From Calothrix anomala FACHB-343 (GTDB taxonomy: Bacteria; Cyanobacteriota; Cyanobacteriia; Cyanobacteriales; Nostocaceae), in NCBI RefSeq assembly GCF_014696435.1, contig NZ_JACJQG010000024.1, positions 50,345-114,344 on the forward strand: a stretch of DNA of 64,000 bases. Reading direction: 5' to 3'. Of this stretch, positions 1 to 8,603 are shown in pieces. The position numbers and the translations under genes were made by a program. The notes under the pieces are model-generated. The model was not told the origin of the DNA and made no database searches. It saw nothing but the letters and a program-made list of their open reading frames with translations. How positions within the stretch are numbered: the first letter of the stretch is position 1; each line of letters opens with the position of its first letter.

Positions 1-20
1 TTTGATTTTTGAACATATAC

Positions 21-34
21 GTAGGGTACCCTAC
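21..34. repeat. 14-bp perfect palindrome
   Basis: The sequence GTAGGGTACCCTAC is its own reverse complement. It lies downstream of the ankyrin gene, which runs leftward. It could be a protein-binding site or the remnant of a dispersed repeat. Nothing else is recognisable in the first 108 bases. Confidence 0.45.
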
Positions 35-108
35 AGATACTTAAGATAAATATTGATTCATCGCCATACAATTAAGTATAAAAGCAATATCGACGACCTT
101 AGTTAATT

Positions 109-1029
109 TTAAATTGCTCCATAGCTTTCCAAAAGTTGGATTATTTCTGACAGCTTGGTGTCATCCCAAAAACCTTGTTTGCTTAATTCTTTTGCAATTG
201 CTAGAGCAGTGTAGTCATTTTCTTCTTTGGCATTAAAGTCAGCACCAAGTTCAAGTAATTGCCGAACAGCTTTTGTATTTAACTTCAAGACTGCTAACAT
301 TAAAACAGTTTGACCCCTGCGAGAACTGCCATTAATATCTGCTCCAGCTTCAAGTAATTCTTGAAATATCTCATTGTCAATGTTTGCCGAATTTAAAGCG
401 ATCGTTAGCGGTGGGTATCCACATACATCTTCTTCTTTCAAATTCGGATTAGCGCCTGCTTCTAATAAAATGCGAACAATAGATAATTGATTATTTCTTA
501 TAGCTTTATGTAATGCAGCTTCGCCATTAGAGCTAATTGCATTGACATCTATACCTTGAGAAATAGCAGTAGAAACAGCATTGATATTTCCATAGAAAGC
601 ATCATCCACAAAGGCTTCAACAGCATAATTATTTTTGCGTTGACGATAAATAAGACCCTTTGGTAATTCTTTATAAGCTATTTCTCTAAATTCAGAAAGA
701 GTTAATGGCGCTAAGTAATCAAATACTTCTTGACAGCCAAATCTAGCAGCTTCACTTAAAGCAAATGCACCATCATCACTAATGGCATTAACATCTGCAC
801 CACGTTCAACCAGCAACTTCACCAAATCTAACCGACAACTACTAGCTATTTCTATGAGTATGGTGTAATTATCGTCATGTTTTTCATTAGGGTCAAATCC
901 AATTGACATTAAACTTAAGCAAGCTTCTATTTGAGCTTGCATATAAGCCGTTTCTGGTTCTTTTTCATATCTCTCAGATTCATAATACTCATTGAGTTTT
1001 TGCTCAAATAAATAACTAAATAAACTCAT
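109..1029 (-). CDS. Ankyrin-repeat protein
   Basis: A 306-residue protein built largely of ankyrin repeats. The typical helix-turn-helix phrases are visible, for example LVKLLVERGADVNA, ALHKAIRNNQLSIVRILLE and LLEAGADINGSSRRGQTVLM, spaced by about 33 residues. About two units lie near residues 50-100 and four or more between about 140 and 300, with a less regular linker around residues 110-140. There is no signal peptide, membrane segment or fused catalytic domain, so it is probably a cytoplasmic protein-binding scaffold. The ATG at 1029 opens directly into the conserved part. No partner gene is adjacent, and its binding target cannot be told. Confidence 0.85.
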   Translation of the reverse strand: MSLFSYLFEQKLNEYYESERYEKEPETAYMQAQIEACLSLMSIGFDPNEKHDDNYTILIEIASSCRLDLVKLLVERGADVNAISDDGAFALSEAARFGCQEVFDYLAPLTLSEFREIAYKELPKGLIYRQRKNNYAVEAFVDDAFYGNINAVSTAISQGIDVNAISSNGEAALHKAIRNNQLSIVRILLEAGANPNLKEEDVCGYPPLTIALNSANIDNEIFQELLEAGADINGSSRRGQTVLMLAVLKLNTKAVRQLLELGADFNAKEENDYTALAIAKELSKQGFWDDTKLSEIIQLLESYGAI

Positions 1030-1184
1030 TCTCTATCAATAAATTAATTTAAAATTTATTTTTGTATTATCCTTTAATAATGGTCAAGGAAAGTATAAAA
1101 ATAGCAACTGACAGTAAATGGCAAAGTTTACCCCAGGAGCGATCGCGAAAGTAAAATAAAATTATCCTCCACTTAAACCCCATT

Positions 1185-1430
1185 ATGGTTATCCCAGAAC
1201 TCGAACAACAACTGCTTCAACTTTCCCCCAACAAAAAACTTTATATTATCCAACTTCTTGCCCAAAGTCTGACTATACACAACACCCACTCAGAGCAACC
1301 TAGTAAACTCTCAGAATTCTTCCGTCATTCCCCTCTGGCTGAAGTTACTGAAGAACTCGACCTGAGCCGCGATCGCAGCCTAAACTATAACTACAACGAT
1401 TTTGCAAAGAACAGGGGTTGTAATTATTAA
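1185..1430 (+). CDS. Small antitoxin-like protein, toxin partner absent
   Basis: An 81-residue protein starting at ATG 1185. Its N-terminus (ELEQQLLQLSPNKKLYIIQLL) resembles the short helical N-terminal domain of small cyanobacterial antitoxin-like proteins that usually sit upstream of a PIN or RelE-type toxin. The second half, with SEFFRHSPLAEV followed by an acidic stretch, also fits the toxin-binding tail of such proteins. The next gene is tatA, so no toxin follows. The last residues look irregular (NYNYNDFAKNRGCNY), so the gene may have lost its original 3' end. The family assignment is by pattern only. Confidence 0.5.
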   Translation: MVIPELEQQLLQLSPNKKLYIIQLLAQSLTIHNTHSEQPSKLSEFFRHSPLAEVTEELDLSRDRSLNYNYNDFAKNRGCNY

Positions 1431-1513
1431 TCCTTGGTCTATTTAAGTTTTAAGTTAGTCACTATAGCAACTGCACTTTATAGTTAACTATAGATGCTTG
1501 AGAGGAAGTATAT

Positions 1514-1687
1514 ATGTTATTTGGATTAGGATGGCCAGAAATTGCCATTATTCTGATAGTGGCTATTGTAATTTTCGGCCCGAAAAGAATTCCCGAACTG
1601 GGGAATGCACTGGGTAAAACTCTCCGGGGTTTTAAGGAAGAAGTTAAAGGTTCTAATTCAGAGAATAATTCCGAGCAAGACCAATAA
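1514..1687 (+). CDS. tatA: Sec-independent protein translocase subunit TatA
   Basis: A 57-residue protein, ATG 1514 to TAA 1685-1687. TatA oligomerises to form the conduit of the twin-arginine translocation system, which exports folded proteins across the plasma and thylakoid membranes. The family signature is clear: a short N-terminal membrane helix (residues 5-20, rich in I, V and A), the hinge FGPKRIPELG at 21-30, then the amphipathic helix NALGKTLRGFKEEVKG, and an acidic polar tail. This is at the short end of the family, but nothing is missing. A purine-rich GAGAGGAAG stretch precedes the start. tatC is not in the window. Confidence 0.93.
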   Translation: MLFGLGWPEIAIILIVAIVIFGPKRIPELGNALGKTLRGFKEEVKGSNSENNSEQDQ

Positions 1688-1754
1688 TATTGTTAATTGG
1701 CAGCAAAGCAAAGGTTAATAGTAGAGATACGCGCGATCGCATCTCTACTATTGA

Positions 1755-4457
1755 CTAAAGCAGCGTATTGATGATCGGAGATACCACGCCATTTTGGGAA
1801 TCTACGATGGCCGTAGTTGAATTTTGTTGATGTGTTTCTTCTTTAACTACGCCGCGTGTTCTAATTAGGCGAATGGCACGGCTGACACTTTCTGGTAAAA
1901 TCACGACCAAGCTGTTTTCCGGAGCCATATCCAAGCCTTTGTTAATCGCTTGGGTTTCGTCCAAAATTGCCTCAAACCGAGCATTGGGTTTAACTTGGGT
2001 AATGCCTTGAGTAATCAACGCTGCGGCTGAACCTCTGGGACGACCTCTCGTGTCATCATCTTCTTTAACTATGATGTAATCAAAAATATCGGCGGCTAAT
2101 TTGCCCAATGTAACAAAATCTTCGTCACGGCGATCGCCAGGGCCGCCAACTACGCCAATTCGCTGTCCTGTAGTCCAGTTGCGGACGAAAGCACCTACAG
2201 CTTCGTAACTAGCTGGGTTATGAGCATAGTCTACTAAGGCATGGTAGTTGCCTAAATTAAACAAATTCATCCGTCCTGGAGTTTGACTTACAGAAGCGCG
2301 GAAGGTCTTTAAGCCGGCGCGAATCTGCTCAATGGTGACGTTTTGCACAAAAGCTGCCAAACTTGCGGCTAAGGCGTTAGCAATCATAAATGGTGCGCGT
2401 CCTCCCATTGTTAAGGGAATCGCTTCTGCCCTTTCGATGCGGTGCGTCCAATCGCCTTTGACAATTGACAGATAGCCATTTTCATAAACTGCTGCGACTC
2501 CGCCCTTTTGAATGTGCTTGCGCACCAGTTCTGAGTCGGGGTTCATGGTGAAGTAAGCAATATTCGCTTTTGTCTTCTCCGCCATTGCCGCAACTCGATG
2601 ATCGTCGGCGTTGAGTACAGCATAGCCATCTGGGAATACAGCTTCGGCTACTACACTTTTGAGGTTAGCCAATTGGTCAATGGTATCGATATCGCCTATA
2701 CCTAAATGGTCGGCGGCAACATTTAATACTACACCTACATTAGCAGCTTCAAAACCTAGCCCGGAGCGGAGAATGCCACCACGAGCGCTTTCTAAAACTG
2801 CGACCTCTACAGTCGGGTCTTGCAAGATTAAATGGGCACTTTGCGGCCCCGTATTATCTCCAGCTTCTACTAAATAATCACCGATATAAGTTCCATCTGT
2901 AGTTGTATAACCTACTACTTTACCTGTCTGTTTATAAATATGTGCTAGTAATCTGGTAGTAGTGGTTTTACCATTAGTACCGGTGACGCTCAGAATGGGA
3001 ATGCGGCTAGATTGCTCGTTAGGAAAGAGCATATCCATAACTGCGCCGGCAACGTTGCGGGGAATGCCTTGACTGGGCGCAACATGCATTCTAAAGCCAG
3101 GAGCGGCGTTAACTTCAACAATTACGCCATCTACTTCCCTTAAGGGGCGGCTAATATCTGTGGTGACGATATCCAAACCGGCGATATCCAAGCCAATAAT
3201 TTTGACTACCCGTTGTGCTAGCCAAATATTTTCTGGGTGAATTTCATCGGTACGGTCTAAAGCGCAACCACCTGTACTTAAGTTAGCTGTAGCGCGTAAA
3301 TAACAAACTGTACCTTTGGGAAGAACGCTATTTAGGGTGTAGCCTTGCCTTTCTAGCAACTGGTAACTAGTCCGGTCGAGTTCAATTTTGGTGAGTACAT
3401 TATCATGTCCTTCACCGCGATTTGGGTCTTGGTTTGTTTCCTCAATTAGTTCCGCAACCGTAGATCTGCCATTACCTACCACATGGGCTGGGACTCGTTC
3501 AGCTACTGCTACGACTTTACCATCTACCACCAATACCCGATGATCTCGCCCTACATAATACCGTTCCACAATCACTGACCGAGATACCTGTCTAGCTGCT
3601 TCATAAGCGGCTTCGGCTTCTTCCCAGGTTCTAATATCAATGGTAATTCCCCGTCCGTGATTGCCATCTAATGGCTTGATGACTATGGGATAACCACCAA
3701 CATATTCAATTGCTTCTTCCAAATCATCCAAGAAACTAATAACTGTACCTTTAGGCACTGGTACGCCAGCAGATGCCAAGATACGTTTGGTGGCTTCTTT
3801 GTCGCAAGCTAGTTCTACTCCCAAAATACCGGTGTTATCGGTCATGGTTGCTTGCATCCGCTTTTGGTTCACGCCATAGCCTAGCTGAATCAAAAAGCGT
3901 GCCCCCAAAGCCATCCAGGGTATACCGCGTTTTTCTGCTTCTTTGACGATCGCTTCTGTAGACGGCCCCAAAGATGCATCGCGCCAGAAGTCTTTTAAGT
4001 CTTGAATGTCTTGCTCTAGCTCGGCTTTGGGATAACGACCGCGATCGACTATACTTTGGCACAACCGCACGGCGGCTCGTCCGGCGTAGCGTCCCGCCTC
4101 TTCATTCAGGTACTCAAGCACTACCTGGTAAATTCCAGGTGTAGCTGTTTCGCGGGTGCGACCAAAGCCGACATGCATTCCGGCTAGTTCTTGCAGTTCG
4201 AGGGCTACATGCTCAACGATATGGCCCATCATTGTGCCTTCGCGCACGCGCATTAAAAAACCACCCCGACAGCCCGGTGAGCAATAGTGGCCCTCCAGAC
4301 TTGGCAAGGCCTCTACTAATCCTTCGTAAAAACCAGGGATTTCATTTGAGGGCTTATCGGCAAGGTTTTCTAAATCGAGGCGCATGACGATCAGCTTGTG
4401 GCGTCGAATGCTCCAGTAGTTTGGGCCGCGTAAGGTCTGGATCTTGAGGATTCTCAT
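1755..4457 (-). CDS. cphA: Cyanophycin synthetase
   Basis: A 900-residue enzyme that elongates multi-L-arginyl-poly-L-aspartate (cyanophycin), adding Asp to the backbone and Arg to its side chain with ATP. Domains in order: an N-terminal CphA-specific domain (residues 1 to about 160), an ATP-grasp domain (about 220-480, with KPLDGNHGRGITI and the late EVNAAPGFRMH strand), and a Mur-ligase-like domain whose P-loop TGTNGKTTTT contains K497. The length is usual for the family. I start at ATG 4457 (MRILKIQTLRGPNYW), the conserved N-terminus. A start 30 bases upstream is open but adds an unconserved MVPNLHLPIP. cphB lies upstream on the same strand, 169 bases away, so the two may be co-transcribed. 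Confidence 0.97.
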   Translation of the reverse strand: MRILKIQTLRGPNYWSIRRHKLIVMRLDLENLADKPSNEIPGFYEGLVEALPSLEGHYCSPGCRGGFLMRVREGTMMGHIVEHVALELQELAGMHVGFGRTRETATPGIYQVVLEYLNEEAGRYAGRAAVRLCQSIVDRGRYPKAELEQDIQDLKDFWRDASLGPSTEAIVKEAEKRGIPWMALGARFLIQLGYGVNQKRMQATMTDNTGILGVELACDKEATKRILASAGVPVPKGTVISFLDDLEEAIEYVGGYPIVIKPLDGNHGRGITIDIRTWEEAEAAYEAARQVSRSVIVERYYVGRDHRVLVVDGKVVAVAERVPAHVVGNGRSTVAELIEETNQDPNRGEGHDNVLTKIELDRTSYQLLERQGYTLNSVLPKGTVCYLRATANLSTGGCALDRTDEIHPENIWLAQRVVKIIGLDIAGLDIVTTDISRPLREVDGVIVEVNAAPGFRMHVAPSQGIPRNVAGAVMDMLFPNEQSSRIPILSVTGTNGKTTTTRLLAHIYKQTGKVVGYTTTDGTYIGDYLVEAGDNTGPQSAHLILQDPTVEVAVLESARGGILRSGLGFEAANVGVVLNVAADHLGIGDIDTIDQLANLKSVVAEAVFPDGYAVLNADDHRVAAMAEKTKANIAYFTMNPDSELVRKHIQKGGVAAVYENGYLSIVKGDWTHRIERAEAIPLTMGGRAPFMIANALAASLAAFVQNVTIEQIRAGLKTFRASVSQTPGRMNLFNLGNYHALVDYAHNPASYEAVGAFVRNWTTGQRIGVVGGPGDRRDEDFVTLGKLAADIFDYIIVKEDDDTRGRPRGSAAALITQGITQVKPNARFEAILDETQAINKGLDMAPENSLVVILPESVSRAIRLIRTRGVVKEETHQQNSTTAIVDSQNGVVSPIINTLL

Positions 4458-4626
4458 GGGAATAGGTAGATGGAGATTCGGAACCAATATTCTAGTTTCT
4501 TACTGGGATTGATCGTAAACTGTTTATCACGAACAGTTTTTCTTTTTAAATACTGTATATCTGATTTTTCTACGGTTAGAAATAAATCCACGATCAACTC
4601 AGTGTAACCTCAGATACTCTATTCCG

Positions 4627-5490
4627 TCAGCTGGAGATCCGGTGTACCGCAGGCAATACAGTGCGTTGGTACAGGTGGAAGCGATCGCCATAGCTGAGGA
4701 TATGGAGGCGTAAATTATGCACAGTTAAGGGTTCATTTGCTCCTACATGGGGTTCATTTGTGTGGGTTAACTCCGTGGGATCGACAATCGTGACGCTACC
4801 TTTACCCATAACCTGTAGCCAGCCATCGCGCTCGAATACAGCACAGGTATCTTCGTCAATACCGATACCTAAGCGATCGGGGTGAGCTGCGATCGCGCTA
4901 ATTAATCGCCCCATGCGATTACGGTTGTGAAAGTGTTGGTCTACAATCACTTCGGGAATAAAACCTAAGCCTGTTGCCATATCTACCAGAGAGCGGTTGG
5001 GCGTTTCCCCACTACCACCGCCAGCAATCATATGATGCCCCATTACCGCCGCTCCGGCACTAGTGCCAGCTAAGGTAAGTTCCCCTGCCCTAACTCGCTG
5101 TCGGACAATGTCCATCACTGGCGTATCTGCCAACACGCCACACAGACGTAATTGATCCCCTCCTGTTAAAAAGACTCCGCTACAGGCTTCTAGAGATGCT
5201 TTAATTTGAGAAGCTTCGCACTGTTCCCGTTCGCGAATATCTAAAATCTCAACCTTCTCCGCACCCATTTCTTCAAAAATCCGAATATACCTACCGCCAA
5301 TAATGGCTGGCTCGCGAGAGGCAGATGGAATAATTGTAATATAAGCCTTGCTAGCACCAGCACGGCCAAAAAAAGTTCTTAGGATATCGCGTCCGTGAAC
5401 TTTGTCTTCTGCGCCTCCGATAACCAGAACGGCGGTTTTAGTTGCTTGGGGTGTCCTCATTTCCAGCGATTTAGCTTTTAATTGCGGCAT
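4627..5490 (-). CDS. cphB: Cyanophycinase
   Basis: A 287-residue peptidase of family S51 that hydrolyses cyanophycin to beta-Asp-Arg dipeptides, releasing stored nitrogen. The nucleophile serine lies in GTSAGAAVM (S144). The GGDQLRL strand-turn and the DQHFHNRNRMGRL segment are also typical. The start at ATG 5490 is chosen because AGGAG stands at the right distance upstream and conservation begins there; the open frame runs on to 5574 but without family-like sequence. It directly precedes cphA on the same strand, the common cphB-cphA order, so synthesis and breakdown of the polymer are encoded together. Confidence 0.96.
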   Translation of the reverse strand: MPQLKAKSLEMRTPQATKTAVLVIGGAEDKVHGRDILRTFFGRAGASKAYITIIPSASREPAIIGGRYIRIFEEMGAEKVEILDIREREQCEASQIKASLEACSGVFLTGGDQLRLCGVLADTPVMDIVRQRVRAGELTLAGTSAGAAVMGHHMIAGGGSGETPNRSLVDMATGLGFIPEVIVDQHFHNRNRMGRLISAIAAHPDRLGIGIDEDTCAVFERDGWLQVMGKGSVTIVDPTELTHTNEPHVGANEPLTVHNLRLHILSYGDRFHLYQRTVLPAVHRISS

Positions 5491-6059
5491 TGTGTTTCTC
5501 CTGTCAACAACTTCAGGAGCCATCGCCTGGGACGGGTTTCCCGGCTTGTGGCGAATGGCGTGTGAATATAACAAAGTTCAGTAGCCTGGCGATTTTTGCG
5601 CTTTGCTTGTATGAGAGGACACTTTTTTGCAGTTGCGAGTGTTTGCTCGATCCACAAGACGCCTCAGTCTTGATATGTCCATTTTCCTCAAAGCCAGCGC
5701 CTTGTTTGTTCACCTGTCCACTTTTGCCAGTTTGGCAAAATAGTGCGAGTAGGGCTAAGTGGGGGCTAGGCTACGCCCGCGATGGGGGCGAGTAGGTTTT
5801 GACAAGCTGTGTTCTGAGGCTGGCTGGATGCATCCTGAAAGTTGTTAACTGAGTTCAGAATATTAATTTAAATGTAGTTTTGACAATATTTAAACATAAA
5901 GTAAGTAAATAGAAAAACTTTTCGTCTCCCGCAAGATCTAAGTTTTCTGGTACTTTTAGTTACTATTGACAAACTTTATCTCTAGCCCTACCACTCATTA
6001 GCTTCTTGTGTTTCCTAGACATTCAAATTTAAGATTAGTGTTCTTGAATACGAATAACT
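5491..6059. other. Intergenic region between cphB and trmD
   Basis: A 569-base divergent region that must hold the cphB-cphA promoter (leftward) and the trmD promoter (rightward). The part from about 5590 to 5860 is more GC-rich than the rest and has a small imperfect repeat (GCCAGTTTGGC near 5728). A 101-codon open frame on the plus strand shows no family features and a poor composition. I recognise no tRNA, RNase P, 6S or tmRNA signature. The part after 5870 is AT-rich and promoter-like. Confidence 0.4.
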
Positions 6060-6776
6060 GTGCGCTTTGATATAGTTACGCTTTTTCCTGACTGTTTTAC
6101 CTCAGTTTTGAGTTCTGGATTGCTGGCTAAAGCCTTAGCCAAACAGATTGCGCAAGTCAATCTTGTTAATCCTAGAGACTTTACCAATGACAAGCACCGG
6201 AAAGTAGATGATGAACCCTATGGCGGCGGTGTGGGGATGCTGATGAAGCCGGAACCCATTTTCGCTGCTGTAGAGTCGTTGCCGATTCTACCGCAAAGAG
6301 AGGTGATTTTGATGAGTCCTCAAGGACAAACTATCAATCAACCACTTTTGCGCGAGCTGGCAACAAATTATAACCAATTAGTTGTCATTTGTGGCCATTA
6401 TGAAGGAGTAGATGAGCGAGTACTGCATTTAGTTACCCGTGAAGTCTCTCTAGGCGACTTTATTCTCACCGGTGGCGAAATCCCCGCAATGGCTTTGCTT
6501 AATGGTGTGGTAAGACTATTACCGGGCACTGTAGCGAAGGTGGAATCATTGACAGCCGAGAGTTTTGAAGAAGGTTTGTTAGATTATCCCCAATACACCC
6601 GTCCTGCCAATTTTCGTGGCTGGAAAGTACCGGATGTCTTACTCTCTGGAAATCACGCCGCCATTGCCCAGTGGCGTTACGAACAACAAATCCAAAGAAC
6701 CAGCGATCGCCGTCCCGATTTACTGGAAAAATGGCAAAGGGAAAAGGAGGACAAGGGAGACAAGGAGGACAAATAA
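6060..6776 (+). CDS. trmD: tRNA (guanine-N1-)-methyltransferase
   Basis: A 238-residue SPOUT-fold enzyme that methylates N1 of G37 in tRNAs with a purine-rich anticodon edge, which prevents +1 frameshifting. Recognisable parts are the N-terminus RFDIVTLFPD, the knot-forming region ICGHYEGVDERV and SLGDFILTGGE, and the C-terminal YTRP motif followed by VPDVLLSGNHA. The start is GTG at 6060; no strong ribosome-binding site is visible. The last eleven or so codons (EKEDKGDKEDK) come from a purine-rich repetitive stretch that merges with the downstream tandem repeat, so the natural C-terminus was probably shorter. Confidence 0.96.
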   Translation: MRFDIVTLFPDCFTSVLSSGLLAKALAKQIAQVNLVNPRDFTNDKHRKVDDEPYGGGVGMLMKPEPIFAAVESLPILPQREVILMSPQGQTINQPLLRELATNYNQLVVICGHYEGVDERVLHLVTREVSLGDFILTGGEIPAMALLNGVVRLLPGTVAKVESLTAESFEEGLLDYPQYTRPANFRGWKVPDVLLSGNHAAIAQWRYEQQIQRTSDRRPDLLEKWQREKEDKGDKEDK

Positions 6777-6866
6777 TTCAAAATTCAAAATTCAAAATTC
6801 TATTTGCCCAATGCCCAATGCCCAATGCCCAATGCCCAATGCCCATTGACTATTGACTATTGACAA
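6777..6866. repeat. Tandem short repeats (AATTCAAA, CCCAATG, GACTATT)
   Basis: Three blocks of short tandem repeats fill the gap between trmD and ispF: AATTCAAA-type units, then five to six CCCAATG heptamers, then TTGACTA units. These short tandemly repeated repetitive sequences are typical of heterocystous cyanobacteria. Similar arrays recur throughout this window. Confidence 0.9.
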
Positions 6867-7352
6867 ATGACAAACATTCGTATAGGTAACGGCTACGATA
6901 TTCACCGCCTAGTGAGCGATCGCGCTTTAATTTTAGGCGGTGTGAACATTCCCCATGAATTAGGTTTGCTGGGGCACAGTGATGCTGATGTGCTGACCCA
7001 TGCGATTATGGATGCCATGCTAGGGGCATTATCTTTAGGGGATATTGGACATTATTTTCCGCCGACAGATCCTAAATGGGCGGGTGCAGATAGTTTGGTG
7101 CTATTAACTCAAGTAAACCAGCTAATTTGCGATCGCGGTTGGCGAATCGGCAATATTGATTCGGTGGTAGTCGCAGAACGACCAAAATTGAAACCCCATA
7201 TTGAGACAATGCGGGATAAGCTAGCGGCTGTTTTACAGTTAGAACCAAATCAAATTGGTATCAAAGCTACTACTAACGAAAAATTAGGCCCTGTGGGAAG
7301 AGAAGAAGGGATATGCGCCTATGCTGTGGTTTTACTAGTAGCTGCTAATTAA
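6867..7352 (+). CDS. ispF: 2-C-methyl-D-erythritol 2,4-cyclodiphosphate synthase
   Basis: A 161-residue enzyme of the MEP isoprenoid pathway. It cyclises CDP-methylerythritol phosphate to the 2,4-cyclodiphosphate with loss of CMP and normally works as a trimer. The metal-binding YDIHRL motif (D11, H13), the [19 protein letters not shown] segment and the C-terminal [16 protein letters not shown] signature are all present, and the length is normal. ATG 6867 is immediately preceded by repeat DNA (GACTATTGACAA), so the native ribosome-binding region appears replaced by repeats. It follows trmD but is separated from it by about 90 bases of array. Confidence 0.97.
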   Translation: MTNIRIGNGYDIHRLVSDRALILGGVNIPHELGLLGHSDADVLTHAIMDAMLGALSLGDIGHYFPPTDPKWAGADSLVLLTQVNQLICDRGWRIGNIDSVVVAERPKLKPHIETMRDKLAAVLQLEPNQIGIKATTNEKLGPVGREEGICAYAVVLLVAAN

Positions 7353-7449
7353 CTCAAATTTCGGTAACAGATTGGTTAATGGATAGCATAGGTATACATG
7401 AGCAAGAAATTTCTCAAGAATTATTAAATTATTTAGGAGAACTAGGACA

Positions 7450-7956
7450 ATGGAAGCTGCAAAATTTCAGATTCCTAATTATGTTGCTGATATTGTTGCC
7501 TTGGATAAGGATGAGAAAATTGTTTTATTAGTGGAAGTTAAAGCAACAAAATTAGAAGGGAGAGATGCCAAAGAGGAAGCTATTTCACAATTAAAGTCAT
7601 ATTTACAAAATGCCAAAAATACTCGGTTTGATTTAGCAAATGAGACATTTGCTATGTTCGCAGATCTAGAAAATATTTATATTTTTAAATGGGATGGGAA
7701 GAAATTTTCAGATTTTCTGATTTCACAAGAAACTGCTAATACTCTTAGCTATTACGATCCTGATTTTAGCAGCAAAACAATCTTGGGATTCTACTTAAAA
7801 ACGCTGGTAGAGGCTTGGCTACGAGACTTAGCTTATCACTGGAAATCAGAAACACCGCCAGCATCAGAAAAGTTGGCAGAAATAGGGTTGCTGCAAAAAT
7901 TGGAAGGGGGAACCACTTATTCACAGGTAAATTTTGATGGTGATACTTTACGTTGA
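7450..7956 (+). CDS. PD-(D/E)xK-like nuclease-type protein, likely N-terminal frameshift
   Basis: A 168-residue protein whose N-terminal half, YVADIVALD followed by KIVLLVEVKAT, fits the D...ExK core of type I restriction R-subunit N-terminal-like or PD-(D/E)xK proteins. A helical region and a FADLENIYIFKWDG strand follow. An open frame starting at ATG 7379 reads MDSIGIHEQEISQELLNYLG up to W at 7451-7453, where a missing base would join it to EAAKFQIPNYV. A one-base deletion near 7451-7455 is therefore likely, and the current start at 7450 may be secondary. Its 3' end overlaps the next gene by 20 bases, implying co-translation. DNA substrate and role are unknown. Confidence 0.6.
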   Translation: MEAAKFQIPNYVADIVALDKDEKIVLLVEVKATKLEGRDAKEEAISQLKSYLQNAKNTRFDLANETFAMFADLENIYIFKWDGKKFSDFLISQETANTLSYYDPDFSSKTILGFYLKTLVEAWLRDLAYHWKSETPPASEKLAEIGLLQKLEGGTTYSQVNFDGDTLR

Positions 7957-8578
7957 AACTAACTTTTTGATGGCAATTGCCAAAGGACAGGATTTAGAAG
8001 CTAAAGAATTATTGCGTTCTGTCCCTCCATCAATACATCGTATAGTCATACCAGAAATTTGTTATATTGAAGCTCTTAACAGATGGAAAAAAGAGAAATA
8101 TTACGCCGATGAATTTGAGAAAGAACTGAATAAGCAGATTAATAACTCAAGCCGAGATTTAGCTTCTCCTCATGCTAAATCTTTTCTTACTTCCTTGGAA
8201 CAAACTCTGATTTTGAATCAAGCATTACTAAATGATATTCAAGTTCGTCTGTTTGAGTATATTGACTTGCTTATTCAAACAGCTAAAGTAGAAGAAATAA
8301 AATTAGATACTACTATAATTCGGAATATTTCTAAAGCAGTTATTCTTCAACCGGACACACTAATTATTAAACGCGACCTCATGGATAACTTGATTTTACA
8401 TTGTATTATAAGCCATGCAAAAAGTTATTATTCAACCCAGAAAAAAGTATTCTTAAGTGGTAATAGTAAAGATTTTGGTAAACCTGAAGTTATCAAAATT
8501 TTGGAAACTGCTGGAATTGAAAAGTATTTCACTAATACTAATAATTTTCTAGGTTGGTTAAACTCTCAGTCCAGTTAA
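7937..8578 (+). CDS. PIN-domain-like protein (predicted nuclease)
   Basis: A 213-residue protein. The start ILYVETNFLMAIA has the layout of a PIN-domain first strand, with E where the usual first D stands. A second acidic residue lies in IPEICYIEALNRW, and further ones in DLMDNLILHCI and FLSGNSKDFGKPEV, matching the order of acidic residues and the late S/T-N-D-F turn of PIN nucleases. It is longer than VapC toxins because of a helical insert (residues about 45-130), as in the larger PIN-like families. ATG 7937 is preferred over TTG 7934. It overlaps the preceding nuclease-like gene, so the two form one unit. Whether the noncanonical E keeps activity is unknown. Confidence 0.6.
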   Translation: MVILYVETNFLMAIAKGQDLEAKELLRSVPPSIHRIVIPEICYIEALNRWKKEKYYADEFEKELNKQINNSSRDLASPHAKSFLTSLEQTLILNQALLNDIQVRLFEYIDLLIQTAKVEEIKLDTTIIRNISKAVILQPDTLIIKRDLMDNLILHCIISHAKSYYSTQKKVFLSGNSKDFGKPEVIKILETAGIEKYFTNTNNFLGWLNSQSS

Positions 8579-8603
8579 AAATTGATATTTGATTATTAAA
8601 ATT

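Noticed and set aside
2659-2877. Plus-strand frame inside cphA
   Set aside because: Antisense shadow of a well-supported gene, with no independent features.
4458-4487. Ten-residue N-terminal extension of CphA
   Set aside because: CphA proteins begin at MRILKIQTLRG; the extension is unlike the family.
5490-5795. 101-codon plus-strand frame opposite the cphB leader
   Set aside because: Irregular composition (many C, P and S in non-domain order), overlaps the cphB start region and ribosome-binding site, no recognisable domain.
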